Source: Theionarchaea archaeon (GTDB lineage: Archaea; Methanobacteriota_B; Thermococci; Methanofastidiosales; SZ-28-30). Taken from it: a stretch of DNA of 38,309 nt. The translations under genes were made by a program, and so were the position numbers. A model generated the notes under the pieces. The model was not told where the DNA came from. It ran no database searches and saw only the letters and a program-made list of their open reading frames with translations. Positions 23,833 through 33,837 of the stretch are shown here, in pieces. Position 1 is the stretch's first letter. Each line of letters starts with the position of its first letter. Location: assembly GCA_018992685.1 (NCBI GenBank), contig JACVGT010000014.1, positions 93,040-131,348 on the forward strand, in the 5' to 3' direction.

Positions 23833-24276
23833 TCAATGCATCGTTGAGCACCCAAGTGCGGGACCCAGGCTGCCTGGATTGTACGGCACTGGAATGAAGG
23901 CTGCGTATACGGTATTGGTCCCATATTCGTTGCTTGCAGAGACACCGATGTAGGCAACCTTTCCCTGTTCACTATCACTGATTGACAGGGGGATTCTCTC
24001 GAATAGATCTGGCCCAAACTTCGGATCGTATCCAGGGACTGGGATACCATTAAATTCAATGTATAACTCATTCGTGGTACCTGATGCATACACCAAGAGG
24101 TAGATAATACCTCCATTTGGAATAGACGGCAGCTCAACCTCTCTGCACTGTTCAGGGTGAACGAACATTGTAACCTGTTTGGGATGGATAATGGCTACTC
24201 GTGGAACTTCATTTGCGCCTACAAATGATGTAAAGATCACCAAAGCAACAAAGGCTGCAAATATTCCTTTTTTCAC
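23833..24276 (-). CDS. Secreted protein, paralogue 1
   Basis: A 147-residue protein with a Sec signal peptide (MKKGIFAAFVALVIFTSFVGA) followed by a beta-rich domain. It shares with the next gene the phrases PRVAI, ELPSIPN.G..YL.VY.SG, ELYIEFNG, and a C-terminus ending GCSTMH. One Cys near 44 and one in the final GC could form a disulfide joining the ends of the fold. The start is GTG with AGAGGTG upstream. No known family is recognised; a small envelope or adhesion protein is plausible but unproven. Confidence 0.78.
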   Translation of the reverse strand: MKKGIFAAFVALVIFTSFVGANEVPRVAIIHPKQVTMFVHPEQCREVELPSIPNGGIIYLLVYASGTTNELYIEFNGIPVPGYDPKFGPDLFERIPLSISDSEQGKVAYIGVSASNEYGTNTVYAAFIPVPYNPGSLGPALGCSTMH

Positions 24277-24462
24277 ATTTACACCTCTTTCTTACTTTAT
24301 ATTTGATTTAATCCTTTATATACCTTTCGTTTTCTATAAAAATTTACTTTACCCGGAATTAGCAGGAGATGTCCTTCCTGGAGTGCAAAGGGGAGAGATA
24401 CGAGGAATGAGAAGGGAAGCGGTTGAAAAAAGGATGAAAGAGAGATGGAAAAGCCAGCCCAG

Positions 24463-24918
24463 TCAGTACATTGTGGTACACCCGTAGGCAGCAGTCATCT
24501 CGCCGCCCCCTGTGGGAATGGGTATGAATACTGAATACACCGTGTTTGCCCCGTATTGGTTGACAGCGCGGGCCATGACGTAACAGGGCTTGTGTTGATA
24601 CTGTTCTTCGATGATGACAGGAATAATCTCCAGGGTTTCAGGAGTGACTTTTGGATAGTAGATAATGGTGCCCGTTTCGTCCCTGATGGATTGGCCATTG
24701 AATTCGATATAGAGCTCATGGGCTCCACTGGTATACACCTGGAGGTAAACAGTCCCATCATTGGGAATAGAAGGGAGTTCTCTGCTCTCGCAGATAGGGG
24801 GATAGATGAATACTTTCGCCTGTTGCGGACGCTGAATAGCTACTCGGGGAACACTTCCCGCCTGTACTGCTGATGCTGTAAGGAGGATCAGCACCAGGAC
24901 TCCAATCACGTTCTTCAT
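24463..24918 (-). CDS. Secreted protein, paralogue 2
   Basis: A 151-residue protein with a signal peptide (MKNVIGVLVLILLTASAVQA) and the same domain as the gene downstream of it: VPRVAIQRPQQAKVFIYPPIC, ELPSIPNDGTVYLQVYTSG, HELYIEFNGQSI, and the terminal GCTTMY. An extra Cys (KPCYVMA) is present. Identity to paralogue 1 is visible throughout but far from complete, so the duplication is not recent. AAGGTG lies just before ATG 24918. Function unknown. Confidence 0.8.
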   Translation of the reverse strand: MKNVIGVLVLILLTASAVQAGSVPRVAIQRPQQAKVFIYPPICESRELPSIPNDGTVYLQVYTSGAHELYIEFNGQSIRDETGTIIYYPKVTPETLEIIPVIIEEQYQHKPCYVMARAVNQYGANTVYSVFIPIPTGGGEMTAAYGCTTMY

Positions 24919-25334
24919 GGGAACACCTTTTTCTCTCTTTGGAGAAGGAATATATAGACTTTTCTTTTACAGAAAAGGAGTCGAGGTTTCTCTTTGCAGT
25001 CCAGGTTGCGGTGGATACTTGGAGGCTGCAAACGATAGAGAAGAACTTTCAAGCATGCATTTTCAGATTGTGGCTCGGTCCTTTGATGGAAGATCCGCTC
25101 CCAGGACTCTAATCCGTGGCACGTGTACCCTTGGAATACGGTGGATAATCAACATAGCAAGGAATCCTGGACACACAAATGGCAGAACTCCGAATTTGCC
25201 CAATTCGACAGCATCGTGACAAGGAAACTCATCATTATCCACCGAGTTTCGAATAGATTCATGCAGAAAAAGACTGGAAAATCCCTTCACAAGAAGAGCC
25301 ATAACCTTATATAGGAATGTGAACAATAGTTATC
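24919..25334. other. Intergenic region, 416 nt, no convincing gene
   Basis: The gap between paralogue 2 and the Fae-Hps gene carries only the Fae-Hps promoter at its right end and an A/T-rich stretch at its left. An open frame on the minus strand (about 25063-25302, 79 codons) has no ribosome-binding site or suitable TATA spacing and no recognisable family, so it was not called. No RNA fold was recognised. Confidence 0.5.
25306..25315 (+). promoter_or_regulatory. TATA box of the Fae-Hps gene
   Basis: CTTATATAGG is centred about 25 nt before ATG 25335, consistent with a leaderless transcript. Confidence 0.65.
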
Positions 25335-26543
25335 ATGAAAATTGGAGAAGCCTTAGTAGGGGATGGACTGGAAGTCGCTCATATTGATCTGATTATTGGA
25401 GAAAAGGACAGTGCAGTTGGGCAGGCTTTTGTAAGCAGCCTTGCTCAGCCTTCCTACGGTCATACCCCTATGCTGGGCGTCATACGTCCCAACCTGCCCT
25501 CTAAACCATCCACCCTTATTGTGCCCAAAGTCACCATAAGAGGGTTCAAAGATGCAGGAAAAATGTTCGGCCCTGCCCAGGCAGGAGTTGCCAAGGCAGT
25601 GGCTGATGCAGTGGAGGAGGGACTGATTCCACGAGAACACTGCGAGGACTGGGTTGTCATTGTTTCTGTGTTTATTCACAAAGATGCTTCAGATTATCGG
25701 AAGATTTATCAATATAACTACGGAGCAACGAAACTGGCCATAAAGAGGGCCATGGAAGACTATCCTTCGGTTGAGAAAGTCATAAGAGAGAAGGATAGGG
25801 CTACTCACCCCATCATGGGATTCAGAGTGTACCGGCTGTGGAATTCACCCTATCTGCAGGTTGCTCTTGACCTGACCAGCGAAGAACAGGTCAAGAATAT
25901 CATCGAAAAACTGCCTCTCAGGGAGCGATTGCTGCTGGAAGCGGGTACGCCTCTCATAAAGAACTGCGGCATTGAAATCGTGGAAAAGATTAGGGCAATG
26001 CGACAGGAATCTTTCATTATTGCAGACCTGAAAACACTGGATGTGGGAAGGTTAGAGGTGAAAATGGCAGCAGATGCAACAGCAGATGCAGTGTGTATTT
26101 CAGGACTCGGTCCCAATGCATCGGTGGAAAAATCCATTCAGGAAGCGTACAGGCAGGGCATTTACTCGATTGTGGACTTTATGAATGTTACAGATATTGA
26201 GAAAAAACTGAAATCTCTGAAATATAAGCCCGATATCGCCCTCATTCACCGCAATGTGGATGTGGAGACTGCGGCCAGAGAACGAGGGGAGGAGCCGGAG
26301 ACCAAATGGGGAAATATTACAGCTATCAAGAAGCTGGTCAAGCTTGTTTCAGTGGCAGGCGGCATCACGCCTCAGACCTGTGGAGAGGCACTGGACAAAG
26401 GTGCTGATATTATAGTAGTTGGCAGGTACATTATCAGGTCGTATGATCCCTACCAGGCAGCCCGGGACTTCTTGGAGAAAATGCCTCCTGATCCTGATAC
26501 TATGCGACTAATCCTGGACGAAGATGAAGTGGTAGGAACATAA
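25335..26543 (+). CDS. fae-hps: Bifunctional formaldehyde-activating enzyme/3-hexulose-6-phosphate synthase
   Basis: A 402-residue fusion known from Methanosarcina and other archaea. Residues 1-165 are Fae: [20 protein letters not shown] (His16), [34 protein letters not shown] and [10 protein letters not shown]. Residues ~178-390 are an OMP-decarboxylase-superfamily Hps barrel: [30 protein letters not shown] (catalytic Asp/Lys) and [10 protein letters not shown], with the phosphate loop VVGRYI. In archaea lacking the oxidative pentose pathway, Hps makes ribulose-5-phosphate from hexulose-6-phosphate and releases formaldehyde, which Fae traps on tetrahydromethanopterin. The gene stands alone, with its own promoter and a pyrimidine-rich tail at 26551-26577. 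Confidence 0.95.
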   Translation: MKIGEALVGDGLEVAHIDLIIGEKDSAVGQAFVSSLAQPSYGHTPMLGVIRPNLPSKPSTLIVPKVTIRGFKDAGKMFGPAQAGVAKAVADAVEEGLIPREHCEDWVVIVSVFIHKDASDYRKIYQYNYGATKLAIKRAMEDYPSVEKVIREKDRATHPIMGFRVYRLWNSPYLQVALDLTSEEQVKNIIEKLPLRERLLLEAGTPLIKNCGIEIVEKIRAMRQESFIIADLKTLDVGRLEVKMAADATADAVCISGLGPNASVEKSIQEAYRQGIYSIVDFMNVTDIEKKLKSLKYKPDIALIHRNVDVETAARERGEEPETKWGNITAIKKLVKLVSVAGGITPQTCGEALDKGADIIVVGRYIIRSYDPYQAARDFLEKMPPDPDTMRLILDEDEVVGT

Positions 26544-26550
26544 TTCTCAG

Positions 26551-26577
26551 TGATTTCTTTTCTTCTCTCTCTCATTT
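26551..26577 (+). terminator. Pyrimidine-rich tract after Fae-Hps
   Basis: TTTCTTTTCTTCTCTCTCTC just after the stop codon is a plausible T-rich terminator. Confidence 0.45.
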
Positions 26578-26699
26578 GCTGATACGTACGATAGGCTATT
26601 TGTAACAGTACCTGATTGTATTCAGCTACCAGTTACCAAAACATTTATATTGCGTCGATTAGTAGTATATGTTAATGTTACAGATAAGAGGTGATGAAC

Positions 26700-26990
26700 A
26701 TGCCAATTGCTCTTGCACCTGTTGATAGAATCTTGCGGAAAGCGGGAGCTGAAAGAGTGTCAAGAGATGCTGCTCTTGAACTGAGAGAAATCGTAGAGAA
26801 TTTTGCACACAGGATTGCTAAAGAAGCTGTCAAGAGATCCAGTGAATCCGGGAGAAAGACAGTATTCAAAGAAGACGTCCTGCAGGCACCGGCATCAGTG
26901 GTGGGAAGAGTTAAAGAGAACATCTTGATAGATGTAGAGACGGAGATTTTGAGGGAGCTTGAAGATCTAATACCCCCTCGGCAAGGATAA
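26700..26990 (+). CDS. Archaeal histone with C-terminal extension
   Basis: A 96-residue protein. Residues ~1-66 are a histone fold: PIALAPVDRILRKAGAERVSRDAALELREIV at the start and SGRKTVFKEDVLQA at the end, with the R-K-T DNA-binding turn. The fold should dimerise and bend DNA. A ~30-residue extension follows (PASVVGRVKENILIDVETEI to IPPRQG), whereas classical archaeal histones end at 66-70. Methanocaldococcus MJ1647 has an extension of similar length that mediates tetramer formation and DNA bridging, a useful parallel. ATG 26700 is preferred because AGAGGTGAT at 26687-26695 precedes it; ATG 26694 overlaps that site. Confidence 0.9.
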   Translation: MPIALAPVDRILRKAGAERVSRDAALELREIVENFAHRIAKEAVKRSSESGRKTVFKEDVLQAPASVVGRVKENILIDVETEILRELEDLIPPRQG

Positions 26991-27100
26991 TAGCCTCATA
27001 TCCCCTCTCCTTTTTTGTTGGTGCCGCTCAGACAGACTGTTTGCCCCTGATTTGCTAGAGTGACAGAAACCTTTTTAAAACAGAATCACAGACTACTTCC

Positions 27101-27400
27101 ATGGAAATTCAGATTCTCGAAGAAAAGAACAATCCATTACTGGAACGCAGAGAAATTCAGCTGAGGATAATTCAGGATGCGGGGAGTCCCAAAATAGCTG
27201 ATGTGAGAAGGAAGATCGCCGCTCAGCTCTCACTGGATGAGTCTTTGTTCGTAGTTCAGAACGTGAGGGCAGAATATGGGATGAATGAATCACGCTGCCT
27301 GCTCAAGGTGTATGCGTCAAAGAACCGGCTGCAGACGGTGGAGGCAGATCACGTCATCAAAAAGAACGGGCTCGTGGAGGGATCTGATGAAAGCAAATGA
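27101..27400 (+). CDS. rps24e: Ribosomal protein S24e
   Basis: A 99-residue small-subunit protein with the S24e signatures: [20 protein letters not shown] at the start, then [29 protein letters not shown] and a basic end. It has a TTTTAAAAC box about 25 nt upstream of ATG 27101, so translation is leaderless, and its end overlaps the S27ae gene by 14 nt in another frame. The S24e-S27ae pair next to the t6A gene Kae1 is a common archaeal order. Confidence 0.93.
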   Translation: MEIQILEEKNNPLLERREIQLRIIQDAGSPKIADVRRKIAAQLSLDESLFVVQNVRAEYGMNESRCLLKVYASKNRLQTVEADHVIKKNGLVEGSDESK

Positions 27401-27539
27401 ACTGTATGAGCTAAAAGACGGCAAATTGACTAGAAAGAATCCTCTGTGCCCTCGCTGTGGTCAAGGAACTTTCATGGCAGACCATGGAGATCGCCTCACC
27501 TGTGGAAGATGTGGATATACCAAGTGGAAAGGTACTTGA
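27387..27539 (+). CDS. rps27ae: Ribosomal protein S27ae
   Basis: A 50-residue zinc-ribbon protein of the small subunit: [35 protein letters not shown] carries CxxC...CxxC zinc ligands. ATG 27387 lies inside the S24e gene behind GGAGG (in GTGGAGGGATC), so the pair is translationally coupled. Longer versions of the frame upstream are just S24e sequence read out of frame. Confidence 0.93.
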   Translation: MKANELYELKDGKLTRKNPLCPRCGQGTFMADHGDRLTCGRCGYTKWKGT

Positions 27540-27686
27540 GCCTGGTTGAGTTCCCGACTAGTTTTTCCGGCAGAGTTGTCTGGTAGAGGAATACTCTTTT
27601 TTGAGCAGAGTGGTACCGAGAGATGACATGAAAGGGTCTTTGGGGACATGCAAAAGTATCTTATACTCTGAGGTCTTTTCTGAGAC

Positions 27687-28655
27687 ATGATTTGCCTGGG
27701 TATCGAAAGTACTGCGCACACTTTTGGAGTGGGAATTGTCACAGAAGATGAAGTTCTGGCCAATGAAAGTGATAGTTATTCAGGAGTCGGTATCCATCCC
27801 AGAGAAGCTGCAGATCATCATGCGGAAGTGGCAGGACGCGTATTGAAACAGGCGTTGAAGAAGGCAGATATTGGGGTTACTGATACTGATGTAGTTTCCT
27901 TTTCAAAAGGGCCTGGGTTGGGTCCCTGTTTGAGAATTGCAGCTACGTGTGCACGTACCATATCGCTGCAGTCCGGAATTCCCATCGTAGGAGTGAACCA
28001 CTGCATTGCACATGTGGAAGTGGGAAGGTGGGTAACAGAAGCCTGTGACCCCGTTACATTATATGTTTCGGGAGGTAATACACAGATCATCGCATATGCA
28101 GGTGGAAGATACAGAGTATTCGGAGAGACTCTGGATATTGGGATTGGAAACATGCAGGATATCTTCGGCAGGGAAGCAGGATTGCCCTTCCCATGCTACA
28201 GGGAGATGGACAAAATGGTGAGGACAGGTGTGTACATACCAGGGCTTCCGTACACAGTAAAAGGGAATGACTTTTCGTTCTCAGGGCTGCTAACACAGGC
28301 ACTGAAAATGGTTCAGGAACACACCGTGGAAAATGCAGCCAAGTCGCTCATGGAAAATGCATATGCCATGGTGGTAGAGGCTACTGAACGAGCCATGGCG
28401 CATACCGAGAAAACAGAATTGCTGCTGACAGGAGGCGTTGCTGCTTCTCCTCGGCTGCAGGAGATGTGCTGCACCATGTGCAGAGAAAGAGATGCTTCTT
28501 TCTATGTACCTCCTCACAGTCTGTGTAGGGACAATGGTGCCATGATTGCCCACCAGGGACTGCTAGAATACTCCCATGGGAAAAGAATGAGGCTGGAAGA
28601 TACAGTAGTCAGCCAAAAATGGAGGACTGACGAAGTTGAAATCACCTGGCGTTGA
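27687..28655 (+). CDS. kae1: tRNA N6-threonylcarbamoyladenosine enzyme Kae1 (KEOPS)
   Basis: A 322-residue ASKHA-fold protein, the catalytic subunit of KEOPS that transfers threonylcarbamoyl from TC-AMP to A37 of ANN-reading tRNAs. Seen: CLGIESTAHTFGVGIV, metal-binding His105 and His109 in VNHCIAHVEVGR, TLYVSGGNTQII, and DNGAMIAHQG near the end. It is not fused to Bud32, unlike in Methanosarcina or Methanocaldococcus; Bud32 is encoded 1.2 kb away. An AT-rich TATCTTATACTC about 25 nt upstream suggests a leaderless mRNA. Confidence 0.95.
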   Translation: MICLGIESTAHTFGVGIVTEDEVLANESDSYSGVGIHPREAADHHAEVAGRVLKQALKKADIGVTDTDVVSFSKGPGLGPCLRIAATCARTISLQSGIPIVGVNHCIAHVEVGRWVTEACDPVTLYVSGGNTQIIAYAGGRYRVFGETLDIGIGNMQDIFGREAGLPFPCYREMDKMVRTGVYIPGLPYTVKGNDFSFSGLLTQALKMVQEHTVENAAKSLMENAYAMVVEATERAMAHTEKTELLLTGGVAASPRLQEMCCTMCRERDASFYVPPHSLCRDNGAMIAHQGLLEYSHGKRMRLEDTVVSQKWRTDEVEITWR

Positions 28656-28675
28656 TTGCCTGCATCATACAGACA

Positions 28676-29746
28676 TCATACTCGCACAATATTGAACCCT
28701 GCTGATTTTCTCAACCTATTCATGATTGCCAATCCAATCTCGGCAGTGACTACCCCTTCTGCTATGATAATATCCACTCCTTGTTCATCGAAAGCACGAA
28801 GCACATCAAACAAGTTCCTGGCTACAGTTCCCAGGTTCCTGCGGGAACCTACTACCTTAATGAGACCCTGATTGTAGCAATGCGCTGTTTCTTCGGTTGC
28901 CATTACTCCTACCTTCAGTCCTTGACGTATTTTCTGGTTCAGGAGCTGGTTAATTTTTTCTACCATGGGCCCTACCTGACCTTCCACCACAATCACTTCA
29001 GCATGAGGTGAGTAATGTTTGTACTTCATGCCAGGTGCGCGGGCTTCTGCTTCCGTTTTTGCTGCTGCAGCTGCTACAGGATGAACCTCCACGTTACCCA
29101 GAACTGCTCTAAGATCTTCTAGAGTAATGCCCCCCGGTCTCAGAATAGTGGGCACCTCCCCTGTTAGATCAAGAACAGTAGACTCAACTCCCACATCACA
29201 CGGCCCTCCATCAAGGAGAACTTCTATCTTTCCTGCCAGGTCTTGATACACATGCTGAGCTGTGGTGGGACTTACCCCACCTGAGATATTTGCGCTGGGA
29301 GCAGATATGGGAACCCCTGATTCAGCAATGAGTGCCAAAGCTACGTTGTGATCAGGCATCCTCACTGTTATCTCATCTATGTTCTCCGGTCTGGGCACAT
29401 GTGGGGCTTTCTTCAGCAGCAACGTGAGGGGTCCAGGCCAGAACCGTTTGGTTAATACCTCTGTGGAATCTGGTATTTCCCTTGCCAAATCATACACTGC
29501 ATCTTTCTCAGACACATGGACAATGAGTGGATTGTCATATGGTCTGTTTTTGGCCTGGAAGATTCTCAAGACAGCTCTGACGTCGAAAGTATTTGCACCC
29601 AGCCCGTACACTGTTTCTGTGGGAAATGCAACCAATCCACCTTCCCTAATCACCTGTGCTGCAATCCTGATTTTGTAGAGTTCCGGGGTTTCCCTGTCCA
29701 CAGTAATGACCTGGGTTTTCACGACGGGTCCAGTCTTCGTTTCCAT
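28676..29746 (-). CDS. sua5: L-threonylcarbamoyladenylate synthase (Sua5/TsaC)
   Basis: A 356-residue two-domain Sua5. The YrdC domain (to ~210) has GGLVAFPTETVYGLGANT, KNRPYDNPLIVHV and SAPSANISGGVSPTTAQHV, residues that bind ATP and threonine; a linker leads to the C-terminal Sua5 domain (PGMKYKHYSPHAEVIVVEG onward). It makes threonylcarbamoyl-AMP from Thr, bicarbonate and ATP, the substrate of Kae1. It lies between Kae1 and Bud32 on the opposite strand. ATG 29746 follows GAGGATG; an ACTTATATACTTG box sits about 50 nt upstream. Confidence 0.94.
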   Translation of the reverse strand: METKTGPVVKTQVITVDRETPELYKIRIAAQVIREGGLVAFPTETVYGLGANTFDVRAVLRIFQAKNRPYDNPLIVHVSEKDAVYDLAREIPDSTEVLTKRFWPGPLTLLLKKAPHVPRPENIDEITVRMPDHNVALALIAESGVPISAPSANISGGVSPTTAQHVYQDLAGKIEVLLDGGPCDVGVESTVLDLTGEVPTILRPGGITLEDLRAVLGNVEVHPVAAAAAKTEAEARAPGMKYKHYSPHAEVIVVEGQVGPMVEKINQLLNQKIRQGLKVGVMATEETAHCYNQGLIKVVGSRRNLGTVARNLFDVLRAFDEQGVDIIIAEGVVTAEIGLAIMNRLRKSAGFNIVRV

Positions 29747-29881
29747 TTCAACATCCTCACGCTGTAGATCTATTCTCCTAATGAGTATACAAGTATATAA
29801 GTACTGGGCAGGTAATCAGGAAAAGGAATTCATAAGCCAAAGAAGTCAAAAAGATTCAGGCTTCCTTCGTGATGTGATTGG

Positions 29882-30499
29882 ATGATACGTATCAGGAAAG
29901 GTGCAGAAGCTGACCTGTATCTCACAGAGTTTTCAGCATTGTATTTCCCCTGGAACAGTGAAAAGGTCCTCATTAAGAAAAGAATCAGCAAAGGGTACAG
30001 ACAACCAGAGCTTGATCATGAACTCAGGCAGAGAAGGACGATCCATGAAGCAAAGCTTCTTCATGAAGCCAAAGCATATGTTCATACCCCCGTTCTCTAT
30101 GAGATAGACACAGAAGACTGTACCATCACAATGGAGTACGTTGAGGGAGCGAGGGCGAAAGATGACATGACAGAAGACATGGCAGAAGAGATTGGTGCGT
30201 GCATTGCCCGCCTACATGAAGGAGGAATTGTGCATGGCGATTTAACCACCTCTAATATCATTCTGAAAGGGTCCCGCATCTACTTCATTGATTTCGGACT
30301 GGGAGAAGTCACCACGGAAATAGAGCCTCAGGCAGTTGATTTGCATCTTTTGAAACAGGCCCTAGAGAGCACTCATTATACACACTGGAGGAAATTATGG
30401 AAGAAAATTCTGGAAGGATACAAAACTCGTTCTGGATCCCATGATGTAATTAAAAGGATCAGAGAAATCGAGAAAAGGGGACGATATTCCAAACGTTAG
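29882..30499 (+). CDS. bud32: KEOPS kinase/ATPase Bud32
   Basis: A 205-residue small protein kinase-like enzyme (Bud32/PRPK), which activates Kae1 by ATP hydrolysis. Seen: VLIKKRISKGYRQPELDHELRQRRTIHEAKLL, EYVEGA, catalytic loop VHGDLTTSN (117-125), and FIDFGLG with the DFG at 137-139. GTGATGTGATTGG just before ATG 29882 may serve in initiation. Its stop overlaps the convergent coiled-coil gene by 4 nt. Confidence 0.95.
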   Translation: MIRIRKGAEADLYLTEFSALYFPWNSEKVLIKKRISKGYRQPELDHELRQRRTIHEAKLLHEAKAYVHTPVLYEIDTEDCTITMEYVEGARAKDDMTEDMAEEIGACIARLHEGGIVHGDLTTSNIILKGSRIYFIDFGLGEVTTEIEPQAVDLHLLKQALESTHYTHWRKLWKKILEGYKTRSGSHDVIKRIREIEKRGRYSKR

Positions 30500-30786
30500 G
30501 GCTCCAGTCCCTCATACCTTTTCTGTTTGGTTGCAAGGCTTTCCAGCACTTCTGTGAGCTTATTAATGTGTTCTTTGAGCCGCATGGTATCCTTGGCCAT
30601 GAGCTCAGTCCGTTCTTTGAGCTTTTCTATCTGTCTTCCCTGTTCAGCTATCTTCCTTTCAAGGTTTCCCGTGTTTTCTGCCTTTTTGCCCTGAAGATAA
30701 TTAATGTATCGTTCCAGCTTTTTTTGATGTTCCCGCAATTCCTCAACATCATGAAATAAACGGGGCAATCGGTAGCTGTAATCCAT
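30496..30786 (-). CDS. Small coiled-coil protein
   Basis: A 96-residue protein, almost entirely helical with heptad-like spacing (FHDVEELREHQKKLERYINYLQGKK, then ERKIAEQGRQIEKLKERTELMAKDTMRLKEHINKLTEVLESL). It has no Cys, P-loop or TM segment and probably forms an oligomer. ATG 30786 is preferred to ATG 30837 because a CTTATATAT box at 30807-30815 sits about 25 nt before it and would fall inside the longer version. Confidence 0.65.
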   Translation of the reverse strand: MDYSYRLPRLFHDVEELREHQKKLERYINYLQGKKAENTGNLERKIAEQGRQIEKLKERTELMAKDTMRLKEHINKLTEVLESLATKQKRYEGLEP

Positions 30787-30806
30787 AAATCTTGTGGTAA
30801 GACCGG

Positions 30807-30815
30807 ATATATAAG
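30807..30815 (-). promoter_or_regulatory. TATA box of the coiled-coil gene
   Basis: On the minus strand CTTATATAT is about 25 nt upstream of ATG 30786 and fixes the start of that gene. Confidence 0.6.
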
Positions 30816-30963
30816 TCTTGTGCTGTGATGAGATCAACGATCACTTGAGAGATCATACCGTGGAGAACTACAGAGTTTACCAATGCCAATGGACTACCAA
30901 AAGGTTTATATTTACAGTCATAAGGTATTTTATGAGAATTAATGTTCTACGAGGAGGGGTGTG

Positions 30964-33102
<2,139 letters not shown>

Positions 33103-33425
33103 ACGGATGTATACGATTCACCTTAAAAGGTGTTTTGCTAGCATCATTTTTGGCAGGAGGAACCGATCCAACGGAGAGGATGGGTGTGATTAACCCACCA
33201 GATTATCCCGAAGCTAGATTCAACATATGCTGGAACCGGCAGCAAAATGGCCTTCCGAAATTTTCAAGTGAACTTCGATATTTCCACTCTATATGGAAAT
33301 TTTACAGAAAAAACATCAATCCTTCGGTAAGATGATTGCAATTCCTTCAACGAAAAAAACAACTGCATGTTGGTACCATAAACCTTTTAAAGGGGACTCA
33401 ACCAATGTGAAAGCGGAGGAAAAGG
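33103..33425. other. Intergenic region before the cyclase cluster
   Basis: This 323-nt stretch holds no credible gene. Near its right end AAACCTTTTAAAGG (about 33381-33394) looks like a promoter for the cyclase cluster, followed at 33415-33419 by a GGAGG ribosome-binding site. AT-rich patches around 33285-33345 could hold further control sites, but no repeat or RNA fold was recognised. Confidence 0.5.
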
Positions 33426-33635
33426 ATGAGAGACAAGGTACTGTGTAGAGGACGAGCTAGACAGAATGTGGCTCGGGCAAGAGCCGTCTTTTTATCAGAT
33501 AGGAATTTGTCATTGGACAGAAATAACCACTTTAGAGTCTTTTTCAGATATTTCTGCTCATTATTCCTCTATACCTTTGGTACCCCTCTCAGACAAGGGA
33601 GGTGTGAAGATGAAGATGAAGATGAGTATAGATGA
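33426..33635 (+). CDS. Possible small leader ORF, 69 aa
   Basis: ATG 33426 has a GGAGG at 33415-33419 and a probable promoter at 33381-33394, so ribosomes could begin here. The product (basic N-terminal half, hydrophobic RVFFRYFCSLFLYTF in the middle, acidic end) matches nothing I know, and its last 26 nt overlap the next small frame. The initiation signals are better than the protein; a leader peptide or a chance frame are both possible. Confidence 0.3.
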   Translation: MRDKVLCRGRARQNVARARAVFLSDRNLSLDRNNHFRVFFRYFCSLFLYTFGTPLRQGRCEDEDEDEYR

Positions 33636-33837
33636 GTTTTTGGATTTTTTTGATCTCGGTGGGACCCAGATGCGAGGAAAAATCCAAAGGGTTTTTCCTG
33701 AGGGCGTCCCAAAGCCGGAATTGGACACTATTTGTGCAGCAGATTCCCTTTTCAGGAGATCTGTAATTGATTTTGGCGGTTTGAGCTCGCATTCCGGAGG
33801 TGGGAAATATGCAAAACACGGTTTTGCAGTCAACTGA
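33610..33837 (+). CDS. Small ORF coupled to the terpene cyclase, 75 aa
   Basis: ATG 33610 follows a strong GGGAGGTG (33597-33604). The 75-residue product (MKMKMSIDEFLDFFDLGG, RGKIQRVFPEGVPKPELDTI, ending GGGKYAKHGFAVN) is soluble and not recognised. Its last 29 nt overlap the start of the class II cyclase in a different frame, so translation of the two is probably coupled. A role as a partner protein is an inference; the strong ribosome-binding site is the main support for the gene. Confidence 0.55.
   Translation: MKMKMSIDEFLDFFDLGGTQMRGKIQRVFPEGVPKPELDTICAADSLFRRSVIDFGGLSSHSGGGKYAKHGFAVN

Noticed and set aside
25063..25326. Minus-strand open frame of ~87 codons in the gap before Fae-Hps
   Set aside because: No ribosome-binding site, TATA box at the wrong distance, and no recognisable protein; the other strand carries the Fae-Hps promoter.
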